A program made the translations under genes and the position numbers. The notes below the pieces were generated by a model. It worked only from the letters and a program-made list of their open reading frames with translations. It did not search any database and was not told the origin of the DNA. A stretch of DNA of 25,514 bases from DATJXG01 sp035500455. GTDB lineage: Bacteria > Acidobacteriota > Terriglobia > Terriglobales > Acidobacteriaceae. Below, in pieces: positions 6,150 through 14,612 of the stretch. The first letter of the stretch is position 1, and the number at the start of each line of letters is the position of its first letter. The stretch spans positions 1 through 25,514 of the forward strand of contig DATJXG010000160.1 of NCBI GenBank assembly GCA_035500455.1, written 5' to 3'.

Positions 6150-6395
6150 CTAATTGCCATAGATCACGCCATGCATCTTGACTTTCGGGCACCAGCGACA
6201 TAGCGCAACCTCGTTTGCTGGAATTGAGCCTTCCACATGGACCCGATACCAGCGGTGCAAGCCGACGCTGCATAGTAGGCTCTTGAACCAACTCGATTCG
6301 TGTGTTCTATGGGGTGATAACTTCGCCAGAGCCGCCGGGGAGAAATGGCTTGATAGTGCCTGAGTCGATGGCTCTTGATGCTTGTGTTTTGCCAT
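6150..6395 (-). CDS. Small Cys/His protein, possible zinc-binding fold
   Basis: This 81-residue ORF has a good ribosome-binding site, AGGGAG, six bases before the ATG at 6395. That is the main reason to accept it. The N-terminal half is polar and probably disordered. The C-terminal half contains LCSVGLHRW (Cys42, His47) and LCRWCPKVK (Cys66, Cys69), a C-x4-H ... C-x2-C arrangement that could hold one zinc ion. I do not recognise a named family. It converges on the hypothetical gene to its left and lies downstream of the penicillin-acylase gene, with a 42-nt gap. Confidence 0.55.
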   Translation of the reverse strand: MAKHKHQEPSTQALSSHFSPAALAKLSPHRTHESSWFKSLLCSVGLHRWYRVHVEGSIPANEVALCRWCPKVKMHGVIYGN

Positions 6396-6437
6396 CTTGC
6401 TCTCCCTATTGGGCGGGTTGCCCGCGGGAAGCCCTCG

Positions 6438-8942
6438 CTATCTTTGCGGCTCCAGCCTCAGCTCGTGCACCTTGGATTTCTGAATAGCTCCCGCCGAGAA
6501 CCCCCAGGGGAACGTGTAGCCCTCGTACCATGCGCCCCACTGATCCATGTAGTAAGGGCTGAGGAAATTGCCGCCTTCGCCGGTCACCAGGTTTAGCGTG
6601 GATTGGTCCAAATCGGCGAGGTTCACCGTCAGCCGCTCCGAGGGGCCGTGATGTCGCGTTACGGCTTTCACGGTGTATCCGCTTCCTGACTGCTCCTGCA
6701 CTCCCGGCCCGGCCCAGTTCCGCAGGATAGGAATCTGTCCGAGAAGCGGATGCTCGATCTCAACCGCGTTGAATGGTCCCCAATGCCAGGATGCAAGGTT
6801 CTTCGGAGCATCCGGGGCGCTTACGGCTGCATCGACCGCCGCCGCCAGCAACTCGTCATAATTCTCGAACCGGCCGGGAAGCCAGCGCGGCGGCTGGTGC
6901 GCCAGGATATTCTCCATCCAGACCGAGCGCATCGCCCACTGATAGCTCTTCCAGCTCAGCGTGGATTCGTCTTTTGGATCGTGCGGCGCGGGTCCTAATT
7001 TCGGTTCGAGCAAAAGCCGCGTCAGCTCGGCGCGTGCGCGGAATTGCAACGTAGGCGCGGCCGAACCGGCACGCATGTGGCCGTCCCACTGCCGCAGGAT
7101 ATCGGCCGCCTGCCGCGCCCGCGCGCTCGCGTTGCGGGCATGGTCCACGGCGTAAACGAAGCGCTCGCCGAAGTAGCGCTCGCTTTCGGAGAGCGTATCG
7201 GTCTGCAGGTTGAGCATGTCCGCCGGTGAAAATTTCCGGCCTGACTCCAGCACGCGATAGATGCGCGCCGTGCGCCAGGGGGCTTCCCACTCGGTGCTGA
7301 TAGAAAACGGATAGCCATCCGGCGTGATGCGCCCGTTGGCCGTCGCGATCACGCCCGAAGGTGGATTGAAGACGTTCGGCAGCTGCTCGAACGGAATGTA
7401 GCCGGTCCACTCGTAGGCATTGTCGCGGCCGTCTTCCGGCAGGCTGCCGTCGCCCGAGGCGCGGATTGGCACTCTGCCGGTTGCCTGGTAGCCGATGTTG
7501 CCGTCCACGTCGGCGTACACCACGTTTTGCCCGGGTGCATCCATCACTGAGAGGGCGTGGCGAAAATCGTCCCAGTTCTGCGAAGAGTTCAGGGCGAAGA
7601 AGGGATTGCGGACACCGTCGTAGAGTGTCCAGCGCAAAGCGAGCTGGCGGGTTTCGCCGGGAACAAGCTCAGTGACGATCGGTCCATGGCGGGTGAGCGA
7701 GACATCCGCGATTACATCCGCGCCGCCCTTCACATGAATGACTTCTGTTCGGTGCTCGGGCTTCTTCCAGCCCTCGGGCGTCTGGTACTCGCCGCCGGCA
7801 TCGAATACTTCGACGTAAACATCTTCTACGGTCGGCCCAACGTTGGTGAATCCCCAGGCGATGCGCTGATTGTGCCCCACGATGACATAGGGCATGCCGG
7901 GAAGGGTCACGCCGGCGACATCGAGCGCTCCACAGCGCAGGTGAGCTTCGTACCACAGGTTGGGCATCTGATGCCCAAGGTGCATGTCATCGGAGAGTAG
8001 CGGCTTGCCGCTGACCGTGTGCGCGCCCGAAACGACCCAGTCGTTGGAGCCGAGACCCGCGGGGCGCTCCGCTTCGGCGGAGATCGCCGGCCAGGCAGGC
8101 AACGCCCACGTCACCTCCGGCACCGGGCCCCCGCCGGTGATCGAGCCCGGATCGTCCTCTTCTTCATTGTCCTCGTCCGAGTCTGAATCGGAAGGATTTT
8201 CCAGAGCCGGCCGCGTCGCGGTGGGCGGGCGGTCGTGCCAGGAGGTGTTCACGTACAGATCGGCAGTCAGGTCCGGGCCCAGCTTGGCCAGGATTTTCTC
8301 CCGGGTGAGCGCATCGCGAAAATGCCCGTGGTTGAGGTCTTTCACCATCTGCGCCGCGATCACCATCGAATCTTCGGGAGTCCAGGGCTGCGGCGAATAT
8401 TTCAGGATGCGGAATTCGATGGGCAGACTGTCGCGGTGCGCCGCAATGAACGCGTTCACTCCGCTGGCGTAGGCGGCAAAGCGCTGGCGATCCTCCGGCG
8501 AAGAGACTTCCAGCGATTTCCGCGCCGCCACCCTTAGGCCGAGAATGCGCTGCTCGCGGTCGTGCTCGATAAAGTCTTTGCCCAGCACTTCAGACAACTC
8601 CCCCGCGGCGAAACGTCGCATGCCGTCCATTTGCCAGAGCCGGTCCTGGGCGGTGACGTAGCCCTGGGCGAAGAATAAATCCTCCAGATTCGCCGCCTCG
8701 ATGGTGGGAACGCCGTGGCCGTCGCGAATAACTTCCACCGGCGCTGAAAGACCGCTGATCTGGATGCTGCCGTCGAGTTGCGGCAAAGCGGACCGCGCGA
8801 TCCGATAGCCCCAAAGGGCTAACCCGGCCGCCACCAGCAGGACCAGGGCGAGCAATCCGCCCAGAACGCGCCACAGCCAGCGCCGCGAGGTGCGCGAAGG
8901 ACTCGAAATAGAAGCAGTGGCCACGCTGAGTGTATGCGCCAT
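6438..8942 (-). CDS. Penicillin acylase family protein (Ntn hydrolase, N-terminally anchored)
   Basis: Family members cut amide bonds of acylated substrates such as penicillins, N-acyl-homoserine lactones or other N-acyl compounds, after self-cleavage into two chains. The 834-residue product starts with a basic segment and a membrane helix (about residues 22-46), so it is probably exported and anchored. The alpha-chain motifs 'IRDGHGVPTIEA' and 'AQGYVTAQDRLWQMD' are present. The processing site is GLG|SNDWVVSG, with Ser299 as the expected N-terminal nucleophile, followed by 'LLSDDMHL'. A run rich in Asp, Glu and Ser (about residues 251-264) lies in the spacer just before this site. The ATG at 8942 is preferred; a TTG at 9026 would overlap the upstream gene. 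No Shine-Dalgarno sequence is evident. The gene follows the ADP-ribosylglycohydrolase-type gene by 59 nt on the same strand and is probably co-transcribed. The substrate cannot be told from sequence. Confidence 0.9.
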   Translation of the reverse strand: MAHTLSVATASISSPSRTSRRWLWRVLGGLLALVLLVAAGLALWGYRIARSALPQLDGSIQISGLSAPVEVIRDGHGVPTIEAANLEDLFFAQGYVTAQDRLWQMDGMRRFAAGELSEVLGKDFIEHDREQRILGLRVAARKSLEVSSPEDRQRFAAYASGVNAFIAAHRDSLPIEFRILKYSPQPWTPEDSMVIAAQMVKDLNHGHFRDALTREKILAKLGPDLTADLYVNTSWHDRPPTATRPALENPSDSDSDEDNEEEDDPGSITGGGPVPEVTWALPAWPAISAEAERPAGLGSNDWVVSGAHTVSGKPLLSDDMHLGHQMPNLWYEAHLRCGALDVAGVTLPGMPYVIVGHNQRIAWGFTNVGPTVEDVYVEVFDAGGEYQTPEGWKKPEHRTEVIHVKGGADVIADVSLTRHGPIVTELVPGETRQLALRWTLYDGVRNPFFALNSSQNWDDFRHALSVMDAPGQNVVYADVDGNIGYQATGRVPIRASGDGSLPEDGRDNAYEWTGYIPFEQLPNVFNPPSGVIATANGRITPDGYPFSISTEWEAPWRTARIYRVLESGRKFSPADMLNLQTDTLSESERYFGERFVYAVDHARNASARARQAADILRQWDGHMRAGSAAPTLQFRARAELTRLLLEPKLGPAPHDPKDESTLSWKSYQWAMRSVWMENILAHQPPRWLPGRFENYDELLAAAVDAAVSAPDAPKNLASWHWGPFNAVEIEHPLLGQIPILRNWAGPGVQEQSGSGYTVKAVTRHHGPSERLTVNLADLDQSTLNLVTGEGGNFLSPYYMDQWGAWYEGYTFPWGFSAGAIQKSKVHELRLEPQR

Positions 8943-9001
8943 TCTAGGAGAGAAGCCGACCGCTAGACAAATGGTGCGAGTGCCTCCGCTGGATGATATG
9001 G

Positions 9002-10633
9002 CTAGCGCAGTTCGAGGCCGCGCCAATAGGCGTTGCCGGCTTCATGATGCGGAACCAGGACACGCTGGTAGAGCCGCAGCACGACTTGCTGATTCTTGTA
9101 TGCGGAGAGATCGATCTTGATCTCCCGCCACGTTCGCGTATCCGAAGATCCATCGATCATCTTGTCGAGCACTTTGCCGTCGTTCACGTAAATCTGCAGC
9201 TGCCACACGCGGCCGGGATCCACACCTGCCTGGAATTGCAGAACCGGGGCGCCGCCCAGTTTCGCGGTTCGCTGGAGGAGGGTCCCACGAACTTCGTCGC
9301 GCGGATAGGTGGCTAGCACATCGCCATCGAGATAGGTGATGCCGCGAATTCCCGGCAAGCCGCCGCCTGCGCCGCCGAACCCGGCACGCTCCAGCACCCA
9401 GTCGGGATTCCAATAACGCATCAGATCGCCGAGCTTGAAGAGTTCCGCCGGTTGGGTCCGGGGCTGCTGAATGGGCGATCGCAGCGTGCTGCCGTCGTCG
9501 CTGGCGCCGTTGGCCGCCGCGATAGTGAGGCCGATTTTCGCCGTGCGCCGCGCCAACCCCGAGATGCTCTCATCCACCGGCGGGGTCAGTTTCAGCGGGC
9601 CCATTTCCGCACCGAAGATCCGGTCGTGCAGCTCGGAAACTTCCTTCGCAGGCAGGGCTTTCATGCCGTGCATGGCTGCCACCACTGATTCCGCGTTGGC
9701 GGTGTTGCAGTCGGTATCCGCAAAGTCAGCGGCGTGCACTGCCAGCTGCAGGGTCTTTTGAAAGTCGCCTTCGCCGAACCACACGCTGGTAGCGACAAAT
9801 CCGCCGTTTACCACCGCGTTGTTTGTGGCGGGATATTCCATGCCCCGGCGCTCATCGACAGCGCGAAAAATTTCCTGCGGCGAACTGCCTGAATCCGCCA
9901 TGGCGATGACCAGATCCAGGCATTGGCGATATGGGGAGCGGGGATCGATCAGGCTCGCCGCTTTGCGCACCACGGCATGCGGATCCTTTTCCGCGAACGC
10001 AATGCTGATCATGCCCGCGACAAACACCGCCCCATCGGTTCCCTCCGCGTAGCCGTTGATGTGGCTCAAACGCCGCGCCATTTCGCCGGCTACGTTGGGC
10101 ATTCCCGGAGCCAGCGCGCCGTACACGTCGCTGCTGAACTGCGGGCCGATCGTCCACCACAGTTTGTTGTAGCGGGGATGGCCGGTGTCGGGCGGCTTGA
10201 TGCCGCGCCTGAGCAGCAGCAGCGCCTGCTCGCTCGAGCCCCAGGAGCCGGCATTGTTCTCCAGCCACTGCTCGCCGAGTTGTTGCACCGTGAGTCCGAT
10301 TCCGTACTTCTCGAAAGCGCGCACTGCCACCATTTCGTAGTAGTAGTCGTCGTCCACCGGGGCATAACCCTGGGGCTGGGTGAGCGGCGTCACCGGCAGC
10401 ACGGAGGCAGGCTTGTGCTCGAAGCGAACGCCCGTCATCTGGCCGATCATCTGCGCCGTCCAGATGGCTCGCACGCGATCGAGATACTCGGCGTGCGACA
10501 GCACAAGCGTGGCGGGCGAGGGGGATTCTGCAGCGGCTCCGATCTTCCGCGCGGTGGCTTCGGCGTTGCAAGATGCAACGCAGATCAAACTGAGGAGAGT
10601 GAGCAGCCATTTCATACTCCGTGCCCGGTTCAT
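9002..10633 (-). CDS. ADP-ribosylglycohydrolase family lipoprotein
   Basis: The family cleaves N- or O-glycosidic bonds to ADP-ribose, using Mg ions held by acidic residues. Members found in bacterial sugar-utilisation loci may act on related ribosides. The 543-residue product begins with a lipoprotein signal: a hydrophobic helix and VASC, with Cys22 as the lipidated residue. Family-like acidic motifs are seen at DDDYYYE (about residues 94-100), GTDGAVF (about 198) and DTDCNTAN (about 306-313). The C-terminal 100 residues look like a beta-sandwich carbohydrate-binding domain ('VWQLQIYVNDGKV', 'WREIKIDLSAYKNQQVVLRLY'). The ATG at 10633 has a strong ribosome-binding site, GGGAGG, six bases upstream; the longer open frame to 10936 is non-coding. 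LacI-type operator-like sites lie 66-100 nt upstream. The penicillin-acylase gene follows. Its actual substrate is not known. Confidence 0.88.
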   Translation of the reverse strand: MNRARSMKWLLTLLSLICVASCNAEATARKIGAAAESPSPATLVLSHAEYLDRVRAIWTAQMIGQMTGVRFEHKPASVLPVTPLTQPQGYAPVDDDYYYEMVAVRAFEKYGIGLTVQQLGEQWLENNAGSWGSSEQALLLLRRGIKPPDTGHPRYNKLWWTIGPQFSSDVYGALAPGMPNVAGEMARRLSHINGYAEGTDGAVFVAGMISIAFAEKDPHAVVRKAASLIDPRSPYRQCLDLVIAMADSGSSPQEIFRAVDERRGMEYPATNNAVVNGGFVATSVWFGEGDFQKTLQLAVHAADFADTDCNTANAESVVAAMHGMKALPAKEVSELHDRIFGAEMGPLKLTPPVDESISGLARRTAKIGLTIAAANGASDDGSTLRSPIQQPRTQPAELFKLGDLMRYWNPDWVLERAGFGGAGGGLPGIRGITYLDGDVLATYPRDEVRGTLLQRTAKLGGAPVLQFQAGVDPGRVWQLQIYVNDGKVLDKMIDGSSDTRTWREIKIDLSAYKNQQVVLRLYQRVLVPHHEAGNAYWRGLELR

Positions 10634-10698
10634 CCCTCGCCTCCCGTTGCAATCAATCTCAAAGGCCCGTCCGAAAAGAAAGCATGGACATGATATTT

Positions 10699-10734
10699 GA
10701 AACGTTTTATATTTGCTGCCCGTGAAACGCTTTC
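10699..10734. promoter_or_regulatory. Two degenerate LacI-type operator-like sites
   Basis: GAAACGTTTT (10699-10708) and GAAACGCTTTC (10724-10734) are imperfect copies of the palindrome GAAACGTTTC found twice at the receptor promoter (14506-14528). They lie in the region between the ADP-ribosylglycohydrolase-type gene and the divergent glycosidase-like gene, so the regulator at 13272-14342 could control either or both. They are less symmetric than the receptor sites. No convincing -35/-10 pair was found beside them. Confidence 0.45.
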
Positions 10735-10924
10735 GCGTGCCGCCTGCCGGGGACGACCGCTGCCAGTTGTGCCTGAAAACGGTCTCGGACCGTTCGCCTT
10801 CCCGCTCCGCTGCAGCCATCCCGGTTACATTCCTCTCGCCGGAGACTCTTAGTTCCAGCCGAAAGCGCTCGCCTTCCCAGCAACTGCTCACGGATAAGTC
10901 ACAGCACAAAGTTCGGGTACAGAT

Positions 10925-13111
10925 ATGGGGGAACACGCTTTGAAATCAAATATGGCTCGATTCAGCGCAATCATTTTGCTCGCAGGTGCTCTTCCGCTCC
11001 TCGCCCAGGATTCGCATTACCGCCCCGAGCGCCAGCAGATTCCCGTGCCCGGTTGCCTCCTCATGAAAGCCGCGTGGGAGGGCGGATCACGGTTCTGCAC
11101 GCCGGAAGACCATGAGGCCTGGCTGGCCGACATCACTCACTGGCGCAACGAACGGCGCATTCGTATCGGCTACAACGGTTCGCGCTACGACATGCCCGCG
11201 CTGAAGTGGACGCAATCCAGTTTCTTCCAGCCGCAGATGATGGCGGAAGACCGCTACTTCTACGATCCAGTCGCCCACCGCTACACCGTGGACCGCTATC
11301 TCGACGACCTGGAAAAAAGATACGGAGGTATCGATGCTGTGCTCATCTGGCCGACGTATCCGAACATGGGCATCGACAACCGCAACCAGCATGACATGAT
11401 CCGCAGCATGCCCGGCGGGGTGGCCGGAGTGCGGCAGATGATCGCCGACTTCCACAAGCGGGGAGTGAGGGTGCTGTTTCCGATGATGATGTGGGACCAA
11501 GGAACGCGCGACGTGGGCAAGCCATGGCCCGAAGCGATCGCGGAACTGATGGCGGAAATCGGCGCTGATGGCATCAATGGCGACACTCAGGATGGCGTCC
11601 CGCTGGCTTTCTCTCAGGCAGCCGACAAAGTGGGGCACCCGCTGGCCTTCGAACCCGAGGGTGGCCCATCTGACGAGGCGCTGGCATGGAATGTGATGAC
11701 CTGGGGGCAGTACCAATACCAGTTCGCTCCCATGGTGGACAAGTACAAGTGGCTGGAGCCACGCCACATGGTGAATATCTCCGACCGCTGGAAGCGCGAC
11801 AAAACCGATAACCTGCAATTCGCCTTCTTCAACGGCGTGGGCTGGGAGAGTTGGGAGAATATCTGGGGTATCTGGAACGGCATCACTCCGCGCGACGCTG
11901 AAGCCACGCGGCGTGTGGCCACCATCGAACGCGCGGTGGCGCCGTTTCTCAGCAGCAGTGGCTGGGAGCCGCTCGCGCCCATGCTGCGCTACGGCGTTTA
12001 TGCCAGCCGGTGGCCGCAAGGCGATCATGCGGTGTGGACAATCGTCAATCGCAATGAGTACGACGTTGCAGGACCGCAGATGGAACTTCCGGCGGAAAAT
12101 GGTGTCCGTTACTTCGATCTCTACCACGGCGTAGAACTCACCCCGATGCGAAATGCCACCGGAGAATCGGTGCTGAGCTTTGCCATCGAAGCTCACGGTT
12201 ATGGCGCCATTCTCGCCTCGCACGCGGGTCCGGATGCGGGAATTCAGACGCTTATGTCGAAAATGAAAGACATGACCACCACGCCGCTGGCGAGTTACTC
12301 GCACGAATGGACCGTGCTCCCCCAACAGATTGTGCCCATCACCGCCACCAAGCCGCCTTCCGGCTCGCCGCCCGGTATGGTAAAAATTCCAGCCGCGGAT
12401 TTTCTCTTCCGCGTGGAGGGAATTGAGATCGAAGGGTTCGACGACATCGGCGTAGATGTGCAATATCCCTGGGAAGATACCCCGCGGCGCTTTCATGAGC
12501 ATCCCATGCGTGTGAATTCGTTCTGGATTGACAAATATCCCATCACCAACGCGCAATTCAAAACATTTCTCGACGCTACTCATTACCATCCGCAGGACGA
12601 TCTGAATTTCCTGCGTGACTGGCAGAATGGAAACTATCCCGCGGGCGCAGACAACAAGCCGGTGGTGTGGGTTTCGCTGGAAGATGCGCGCGCCTACGCG
12701 GCGTGGGCAGGCAAGCGCCTGCCGCATGAGTGGGAATGGCAATACGCCGCGCAGGGAACCGATGGCCGGCTTTATCCCTGGGGCAATACCTGGAAGGCGG
12801 ATGCGGTGCCGGTTCCCGACAAGAGCCGCACCATGCGCGGCCCCGATGCGGTGGACGCGCATCCGCAGGGCGCCAGTCCCTTCGGCGTGATGGATCTGGT
12901 CGGCAACGTGTGGCAGTGGACCGAGGAATTCACCGACGAGCACACGCGCGGCGGCATTCTGCGGGGAGGGAATTACTATCAGCCGCAGGGCTCGATCTGG
13001 TATTTCCCTGAGGCCTTCCGGCTCGACCAGCATGGCAAGCTGCTGCTGATGGCGCCCAGCATGGACCGCTCCGGCGGCCTCGGCTTCCGCTGCGTCCAGG
13101 ATGCTGAGTAA
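10925..13111 (+). CDS. Secreted glycosidase-like protein fused to a formylglycine-generating-enzyme (SUMF1)-type domain
   Basis: The 728-residue product has a signal peptide (about residues 8-28, ending LPLLAQ). Residues 40-350 read like a TIM-barrel hydrolase: 'IDAVLIWPTYPNMGIDNRNQ', 'FHKRGVRVLFPMMMWDQG' and 'IGADGINGDTQDGVPLAF', with Asp215 and Asp220 as candidate acids. A beta-sandwich stretch runs from about 355 to 435. Residues 484-725 form an FGE-sulfatase domain ('GMVKIPAADF', 'FWIDKYPITNAQFKTFL', 'GKRLPHEWEWQYAA', 'FGVMDLVGNVWQWTEE', 'LGFRC'). The cysteine pair that binds copper in true formylglycine-generating enzymes is missing: the region after 'LRGGNYYQPQGS' has no cysteine, and Cys723 is the only one in the domain. 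Oxidase activity is therefore unlikely. The ATG at 10925 lacks a ribosome-binding site. A TTG at 10940, with GGGGGA seven bases upstream, may be the real start. Exact activity unknown. Confidence 0.85.
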   Translation: MGEHALKSNMARFSAIILLAGALPLLAQDSHYRPERQQIPVPGCLLMKAAWEGGSRFCTPEDHEAWLADITHWRNERRIRIGYNGSRYDMPALKWTQSSFFQPQMMAEDRYFYDPVAHRYTVDRYLDDLEKRYGGIDAVLIWPTYPNMGIDNRNQHDMIRSMPGGVAGVRQMIADFHKRGVRVLFPMMMWDQGTRDVGKPWPEAIAELMAEIGADGINGDTQDGVPLAFSQAADKVGHPLAFEPEGGPSDEALAWNVMTWGQYQYQFAPMVDKYKWLEPRHMVNISDRWKRDKTDNLQFAFFNGVGWESWENIWGIWNGITPRDAEATRRVATIERAVAPFLSSSGWEPLAPMLRYGVYASRWPQGDHAVWTIVNRNEYDVAGPQMELPAENGVRYFDLYHGVELTPMRNATGESVLSFAIEAHGYGAILASHAGPDAGIQTLMSKMKDMTTTPLASYSHEWTVLPQQIVPITATKPPSGSPPGMVKIPAADFLFRVEGIEIEGFDDIGVDVQYPWEDTPRRFHEHPMRVNSFWIDKYPITNAQFKTFLDATHYHPQDDLNFLRDWQNGNYPAGADNKPVVWVSLEDARAYAAWAGKRLPHEWEWQYAAQGTDGRLYPWGNTWKADAVPVPDKSRTMRGPDAVDAHPQGASPFGVMDLVGNVWQWTEEFTDEHTRGGILRGGNYYQPQGSIWYFPEAFRLDQHGKLLLMAPSMDRSGGLGFRCVQDAE

Positions 13112-13159
13112 TATCTGGCCCAAGGCGTTTCCTGAGAAGCGGCTCCGCGTTTCCTAAGT

Positions 13160-13195
13160 CTCCGTGGTTAACCTAGTAGGTTAAGAACCGCGGAG
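13160..13195. repeat. Inverted repeat of GCGGAG type between the fusion gene and the LacI gene
   Basis: CTCCGTGGT followed by TAACCTA pairs with TAGGTTA followed by AACCGCGGAG across a two-to-three-base loop, with a small bulge. It could be a stem-loop terminator-like structure after the fusion gene, which stops at 13111. No T-run follows. Its outer bases match the dispersed GCGGAG repeat family seen elsewhere in the window. Confidence 0.45.
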
Positions 13196-13271
13196 TACTG
13201 ATTGGGCGCGGAGTCTTTGTAGTCGTGGCCGCGGAAAACCTGCTACCCTGTTGCTCACCTCGACTACCCTG

Positions 13272-14342
13272 ATGAGCGCACCGGTCACCATGCGGCAGAT
13301 TGCGGAGCGTGCCGATGTTTCCATTGGCACGGTGTCGCACGTCATCAACGGCACCGCCAAGGTGCGCGAGAAATTGCGCCTGCGCGTGCTGGAGGCGATT
13401 CGCAGCCTCGGTTACCAGCCCAGCCAGTTGGCGCGCGGCCTGCGCCGCAATCAGACCAGCATGCTGGGGATGATCATCCCCGACATCACCAACCCCTTTT
13501 TCCCCGCGGTGGTGCGCGGGGTTGAGGATGTGGCCTACAAGCACTCTTATCGCGTAGTTCTGTGCAACACCGACAATGATCCGGGCAAGGAACTGTCGTA
13601 TCTGAACGAGTTGCGCTCTTACCGGCCGGCGGGATTGCTGGTAATTCCATCCGCGGAGAGCGAAATTACACCCCACCTGAAATCGCTGGCGGTGGCAGGG
13701 CCGCCGGTTGTTTGTCTTGACCGCCGTCCTGCCGGCTGGAATGGCGACGTGGTGTCGGTAGCCAATGAGGCAGGCGCCTACCGGGCCACCAAACATCTTC
13801 TGCAGATGGGCCATCGGCAGCTGGCCGTAATTACCGGGCCGCTCCACCTGGCGAACGCGGTCGAGCGGCTGCGCGGATTTAAACGCGCTTTGAACGAGGC
13901 CAAGGTTTCCATTGAACCCGAGTACATTCAGGAGGCTCGCTTTGAACGCAACAGCGGCTACGAGGCAGCCATGCGTCTGCTGCGCATGCTGCCCCGGCCT
14001 ACGGCGATCTTTGCCTGCAACGACATGATGGCGCTCGGAGTTCTGCTGGCGGCGAGAGAGTCGAGTCTGCATTGTCCGGAAGAGCTTTCTATTGTCGGCT
14101 TTGACAACCTGGACTTCAGTGAATTCACCGCGCCGGCGCTGACCTCGGTACACCAGCCCGGCTATCAGCTGGGCACCACGGCCGCGCGGCTGCTGTTGAC
14201 GCGCATCAACGGCTTGAAACAGCCGCCTAAAAGAATAGTGCTGCAGACCGAACTCAAAATCCGCAACTCGGTGGGACCCGCTCTCCGGACGACGGCAAGC
14301 ACGCGAAAACACTCGACCCCAGGAACCACGCGCTCGCTTTGA
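13272..14342 (+). CDS. LacI-family transcriptional regulator
   Basis: The 356-residue product has an N-terminal helix-turn-helix (residues 7-32, 'MRQIAERADVSIGTVSHVING') and the hinge helix QLARGLRR that inserts at the centre of LacI operators. The rest is a periplasmic-binding-protein-like effector domain ('LGMIIPDITNPFFPAVVRGVED', 'AIFACNDMMALGVL', 'LSIVGFDNLDFSEFTAPALTSVHQP'). The palindromes GAAACGTTTC just downstream, with a central CG step as is usual for the family, are its likely targets. The natural ligand is probably a sugar linked to this locus; ribose or a riboside is my guess from the neighbouring ribokinase. I start at the ATG at 13272, since the frame's earlier TTG at 13251 has no support; the ATG at 13290 is also possible. 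No Shine-Dalgarno sequence is visible. Confidence 0.93.
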   Translation: MSAPVTMRQIAERADVSIGTVSHVINGTAKVREKLRLRVLEAIRSLGYQPSQLARGLRRNQTSMLGMIIPDITNPFFPAVVRGVEDVAYKHSYRVVLCNTDNDPGKELSYLNELRSYRPAGLLVIPSAESEITPHLKSLAVAGPPVVCLDRRPAGWNGDVVSVANEAGAYRATKHLLQMGHRQLAVITGPLHLANAVERLRGFKRALNEAKVSIEPEYIQEARFERNSGYEAAMRLLRMLPRPTAIFACNDMMALGVLLAARESSLHCPEELSIVGFDNLDFSEFTAPALTSVHQPGYQLGTTAARLLLTRINGLKQPPKRIVLQTELKIRNSVGPALRTTASTRKHSTPGTTRSL

Positions 14343-14460
14343 GTCGTGGAAAGTTGAATTCGGCAGCCGTTGGGACCATTGGCCTTGGCCTCTTCCGGCG
14401 CGGCTGCGAAGATGACTCAGGGTTGGGAAAGCTCCCGGCGAAGCCATGTACTCATTTCGC

Positions 14461-14489
14461 TTGACAACCGGCGAAACCCGGAGTTACAT
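14461..14489 (+). promoter_or_regulatory. Sigma-70-type promoter of the TonB-dependent receptor gene
   Basis: TTGACA (14461-14466), a perfect -35 box, is followed after 17 nt by TTACAT (14484-14489). The expected transcription start near 14496 lies just before the two operator palindromes, so a bound repressor would sit on the start site. This arrangement and the spacing make it one of the better promoter calls in the window. It leaves a leader of roughly 115 nt. Confidence 0.65.
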
Positions 14490-14503
14490 TCCTCCCGAAT
14501 AAA

Positions 14504-14532
14504 TTGAAACGTTTCAAAGAAACGTTTCAATT
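14504..14532. promoter_or_regulatory. Double LacI-family operator
   Basis: The perfect ten-base palindrome GAAACGTTTC occurs twice, at 14506-14515 and 14519-14528, with three bases between. The flanks are also mirrored (AATT outside on both sides). The two centres are 13 bp apart, a little more than one helical turn. The site directly follows the receptor promoter and lies 164 nt after the LacI-family gene. It is the strongest candidate target of that regulator. Confidence 0.75.
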
Positions 14533-14612
14533 CAGCCTCGTTTCGGCCCGCCGTACCGAAACGCGGCATGGCTGCAAGCATGAAGGAACTCGGGTTTGCT
14601 GGGGAGGAATTT

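Noticed and set aside
11087..13123. 678-codon minus-strand open frame opposite the glycosidase/FGE fusion
   Set aside because: Antisense shadow; the plus-strand frame has a signal peptide and recognisable domain motifs.
14363..14407. Terminator after the LacI gene (GCAGCCG/CGGCTGC)
   Set aside because: Seven base pairs across a 31-nt loop with no T-run; chance pairing is likely.
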